Shown one piece after another: positions 61,558-64,000 of a stretch of 64,000 bases of DNA (within the stretch, counting starts at the first letter, position 1; each line of letters opens with the position of its first letter). The DNA lies in assembly GCF_031851795.1 (NCBI RefSeq), contig NZ_CP134696.1, forward strand, positions 2,031,001 to 2,095,000. The letters run 5' to 3'. The stretch comes from Pontibacter sp. G13. GTDB lineage: Bacteria; Bacteroidota; Bacteroidia; J057. A program made the translations under genes and the position numbers. The notes beneath the pieces are model-generated. The model was not told the origin of the DNA, did not search any database, and saw only the letters and a program-made list of their open reading frames with translations.

Positions 61558-62742
61558 CTATTCAAACATCACCTTGAGGGTCTCGTTGTAAATATTCTCT
61601 CTTGGAGCGCCGTCATAGGCGGCTGAATTCGTCAGGAGAATGAAGGTCCGATCCGTATCGGGGAAATACTGGGCGATAGACAAGAATCCATCAATCGCAC
61701 CTGTATGCCCAACCGACCATCCATACGGTGTCTGGTTTCGCTCCAATCCGTAGCCATTTTGGGCGTGCCCGATCGTTTCATCCACCCAATCCTCGGGCAG
61801 ATCAAACCAGCTGGTCATGCTATCCAGGGCAGTTTCAGAGACCAATTCCCCCTTCATCAATTCCTCAAAAAATCGTCCAAGGTCCTGCGCATGGATGGCG
61901 ATTCCTCCATCGGCAGTCACCAATTCATCCTTGTAGAGAAACTCAGATTCGACGTACTGTGCCGTGCCGTAGAAATCCGCATATCCTTTCACTAGGCTCG
62001 CTGGAATGGGCTCTGTCGCAGAGTAGTAAGCACTGGTCAGATGGAGCGGATTGAATATCTCATCACGGTACACTTCCTCCAACGTTTTGCCAGAAGCCGC
62101 TTCGAGAATGATCCCCAGCATGACGTAGTTGGTATTGGAATAGCCGTAAGTCTCTCCTACTTCAAACCAGGCAGATTTTCCATAGGTAAATGCCAGCACA
62201 TCTTCTTGCGTCCATCCATTGTCGAATTGGTTGAATCGCTGCATCCCCTGAGAAAGCGTGTAGTAATCGGCGATCCCTGAGGTGTGGTCCAGCAGATGAC
62301 GAATCTGAGCTTCATCGGCATTTTCGATGCGTTTCACCACCTCTTCATCCATCCATTTGGATACGGGATCGTCGAGAGACAAAACCCCTGCATCGATATA
62401 GGCAAATACAGCCGCGGCAGTAAAGACCTTGCTGATGCTGGCAATCAGAAACGAATTGCATGGCTGCATGGGTACGTCCGAAGCAATGTCCGCAGTTCCG
62501 GCGGCTCCCACCCAAACCCCGAATTCGTCCTTGACCATGAGCGTGGCGCCGACGATGCCCAATTTCTGGTTGCGGTCCAGAATCTCCTGATAGGTCGCAG
62601 CCCGAGGATGCATATCGCTTGAGTCTGCCACATCGAATTGGCATTGGTAGGTACTTACGGGAACTACCTCATTGGATTGACACCCGACGAGACCTAGTAC
62701 AACGGCAGTGATTGACAAATAAAATGTGAAGATCCGATTCAT
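61558..62742 (-). CDS. Serine hydrolase of the class C beta-lactamase type
   Basis: A penicillin-binding-protein-like serine hydrolase. Lipoprotein signal ITAVVLGLVGC (Cys 21). Active-site SxxK is S102-K105 in LIASISKVFTAAAVF, YxN is Y201-N203 in YGYSNTNYVMLG, and the third box is VGHTGAIDGFL (HTG). The length of 394 residues is typical of the broad beta-lactamase/DD-peptidase/esterase group, so resistance cannot be assumed. The gene overlaps the upstream barrel gene by 4 bases (ATGA on the minus strand at 62739-62742), so both are made together. Confidence 0.87.
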   Translation of the reverse strand: MNRIFTFYLSITAVVLGLVGCQSNEVVPVSTYQCQFDVADSSDMHPRAATYQEILDRNQKLGIVGATLMVKDEFGVWVGAAGTADIASDVPMQPCNSFLIASISKVFTAAAVFAYIDAGVLSLDDPVSKWMDEEVVKRIENADEAQIRHLLDHTSGIADYYTLSQGMQRFNQFDNGWTQEDVLAFTYGKSAWFEVGETYGYSNTNYVMLGIILEAASGKTLEEVYRDEIFNPLHLTSAYYSATEPIPASLVKGYADFYGTAQYVESEFLYKDELVTADGGIAIHAQDLGRFFEELMKGELVSETALDSMTSWFDLPEDWVDETIGHAQNGYGLERNQTPYGWSVGHTGAIDGFLSIAQYFPDTDRTFILLTNSAAYDGAPRENIYNETLKVMFE

Positions 62743-63329
62743 GATTTGAAGGTATAGGTGACACCGATTTTGAGGAGTGAATGAGGAAAGAAGGGGATGC
62801 CATTGGCAAATGGAGCTTCCACGGCGAAATGCTGACGGATGAATGGCTCGAAACGGGAATTGTTGGGGAATGCCAATCCGAGACCGACATCGGCAATTAC
62901 CCGAGGTTTTCCCAGCTGATTGATGGCGCTGAAATCCCCCGTTTCGGGATCGATCTCATACACCTCGTTGGGATAGAAATGGTGCATGTATCCAATCCCT
63001 CCCGAAGCATCCAGTCGGAGATTGCGGTGCGCCTCCCAACCATATTGGTACCCGCCTCGCAGATAAATCCCCGTTTCCGCCCGCTCGTGGAAGTACCCGC
63101 CCAGGGCGACATTCCAGCGTTGCAAGGATCTGACTCCATGCGTTTCACGGAGCGTAACTTCCACCTCGACCCCCGGATGGATCGGTGTGTAGGAGGTGAA
63201 GGGCCAAGTCGTGCTTTCGTGCATGACTGCGACAGAAATTCCTTTGAGGCCGTTTGGGGAGATCGTTTGCTGGGCCATACAGGCAATGGGAATCCAGCAA
63301 GCCCAGAACACCCAGAAGTGCTTGAACAT
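62739..63329 (-). CDS. Probable outer-membrane beta-barrel protein
   Basis: 196 residues from the ATG at 63329, which opens the signal peptide MFKHFWVFWACWIPIACMA, then QQ. Alternating amphipathic strands (SVAVMHESTTWPFTSYTPIH, VEVTLRETHGVRSLQRWNVALGGYFHERAETGIYLRGGYQYGW, HRNLRLDASGGIGYMHHF) and the C-terminal KIGVTYTFKS match an eight- to ten-stranded barrel. No family assigned. Translationally coupled to the serine hydrolase. Confidence 0.68.
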   Translation of the reverse strand: MFKHFWVFWACWIPIACMAQQTISPNGLKGISVAVMHESTTWPFTSYTPIHPGVEVEVTLRETHGVRSLQRWNVALGGYFHERAETGIYLRGGYQYGWEAHRNLRLDASGGIGYMHHFYPNEVYEIDPETGDFSAINQLGKPRVIADVGLGLAFPNNSRFEPFIRQHFAVEAPFANGIPFFPHSLLKIGVTYTFKS

Positions 63330-63614
63330 GACAATGAGTTTGAAGAAGCTTTGGATGGCTTCCGTGTGAAAAAGTGAGGATTGCGTCAGTGAGGTTAACG
63401 AACGAAATACAACCTCCAGCTCCAGAGGTTGACCCCGATCACGGCGAGATTTCACGGGTTCATTCTGTTTTTTGGAGGATCAGGCGGGCGGGTCCCAACC
63501 GAGCTTGGGTGGGCTAGATCCTTGCGGCCCATCAGAAAAAGGCCGCCCTTGAGAGAGCGGCCTTTGGGGATGAATTTCTATTTCGAGGATAACCGGAAAG
63601 GTTTAGCAGTTCGA
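63330..63614. other. Intergenic region with hairpins
   Basis: No gene. AACCTC/GAGGTT (about 63408-63427) forms a short hairpin. From 63476 a longer fold is possible, GGATC...GATCC enclosing CCCAA...TTGGG, up to 63520. The terminator at 63536-63565 follows. Confidence 0.4.
63536..63565 (-). terminator. Terminator of the edge gene
   Basis: AAAGGCCGC pairs with GCGGCCTTT (63538-63546 and 63557-63565); on the minus strand TTTTTC follows. It lies 50 bases after the stop of the 63615 gene. Confidence 0.8.
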
Positions 63615-64000
63615 CTATTGAACGGCATTTTCAGGATTCACCCGACTAATTCTTAAAGTCGAGGAATATCCAGAGTTCAACATACCGATGTGTTTGGAAA
63701 TCTGAGCAAATTGGATGATCCCTGTTTTCGCATCGAATCTTGAGATCATCTTGATAAAGAAGTTCAACTCTAAATCAATCTCATCCAGCTTGGGATTTTC
63801 CTCCTCAAATTCCTCTGCAATTTTCGATCTGATCGCTTCTTTGAATACCTTTTGATAGGCCTTTTGATCCAAATAGTTGGAGTCCATGGATTCGTAGGAA
63901 TCAGGGGATTTGCGGTTACCAATTGGCAGGAAGGAGGTAGCCTCCAACATCGGCATTTTCACATCTTGGATGCTCACCTCACTCTTTTCCACAGGCTTAG
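63615..64000 (-). CDS. Hypothetical protein, 5' end outside the window
   Basis: The frame has no stop up to the window edge, and its only start near the edge (63992) is GTG, so the real start is probably beyond position 64000. The visible part is charged and helical: YQKVFKEAIRSKIAEEFEEENPKLDEIDLELNFFIKMISRFDAKTGIIQFAQISK. No family recognised. It ends STLRISRVNPENAVQ. Confidence 0.55.
   Translation of the reverse strand, partial: KPVEKSEVSIQDVKMPMLEATSFLPIGNRKSPDSYESMDSNYLDQKAYQKVFKEAIRSKIAEEFEEENPKLDEIDLELNFFIKMISRFDAKTGIIQFAQISKHIGMLNSGYSSTLRISRVNPENAVQ

Overview
The window looks like the chromosome of a free-living, probably marine, member of the Bacteroidota. Evidence: two proteins end in type IX secretion (T9SS) sorting domains (starting near 11315 and 53670). 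There is a C25 gingipain-like peptidase, two formylglycine sulfatases, a PL7 alginate lyase and many Bacteroidota-type families (DUF2141, DUF4345, DUF4386, GEVED, PD40). About ten signal peptides appear to leave Gln at the mature N-terminus, a known Bacteroidota habit. Base composition is near 50% GC throughout except an AT-rich toxin-antitoxin pair at 28.6-29.3 kb and an AT-rich stretch at 54.4-55.4 kb. No rRNA, tRNA, CRISPR array, transposase or prophage was found.

Layout. 0-2.5 kb: O-acetylhomoserine sulfhydrylase and a small lipoprotein. 2.6-11.6 kb: a polysaccharide block with an alginate lyase, a membrane-spanning LamG-SARP regulator, a sulfatase and a translationally coupled T9SS-secreted beta-propeller protein. 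11.9-15.4 kb: a flavin monooxygenase, alpha/beta hydrolase and beta-keto acid cleavage enzyme with tight start/stop coupling, then a VOC protein. 15.4-18.8 kb (minus): a C25 peptidase, a dead copy of its C-terminal domain and an unknown helical protein. 19-24.9 kb: a complete RND efflux operon. 24.9-30.5 kb: DUF2141, glutaminyl cyclase, TetR plus metallophosphoesterase, the toxin-antitoxin pair and an MBL hydrolase. 30.6-38.4 kb (minus): SDR, single-POTRA Omp85 barrel, a secreted protein, a two-gene polysaccharide O-acetylation operon, DUF4345 and an AraC regulator. 38.4-46.8 kb: SGNH hydrolase, lipoprotein, phosphatidylserine decarboxylase, GNAT, a porin-like barrel, a Crp/Fnr regulatory cluster, a double aspartyl protease and the remnant of an AAA15 ATPase. 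46.8-54.4 kb: a giant PD40/Ig protein diverging from a T9SS-secreted subtilase. 55.4-64 kb: fatty acid desaturase, GT39-type glycosyltransferase, second sulfatase, serine hydrolase, a barrel protein and an edge-truncated gene.

Three regulatory circuits can be read from the DNA. (1) The LamG-TM-SARP protein (3889-6003) is followed by three TTACCC repeats spaced exactly 12 bp apart, upstream of the sulfatase/propeller operon. It could be a one-component polysaccharide sensor acting on its neighbour. (2) The AraC regulator (37484-38359) lies next to a 33-bp two-half-site operator in front of DUF4345. A near-identical operator lies 6 kb away in front of the SDR, suggesting a small regulon. (3) The Crp/Fnr protein (43432-44058) shares a motif, TTGACNNNGGTTAAGA, between its own divergent promoter region and that of the oxidoreductase on its other side.

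The most novel non-coding signal is a family of three 167-192 nt elements (29409-29580, 56665-56831, 61299-61490). Their ends are conserved and a central hairpin is kept in position while its sequence changes. They may be structured RNAs or small mobile repeats.
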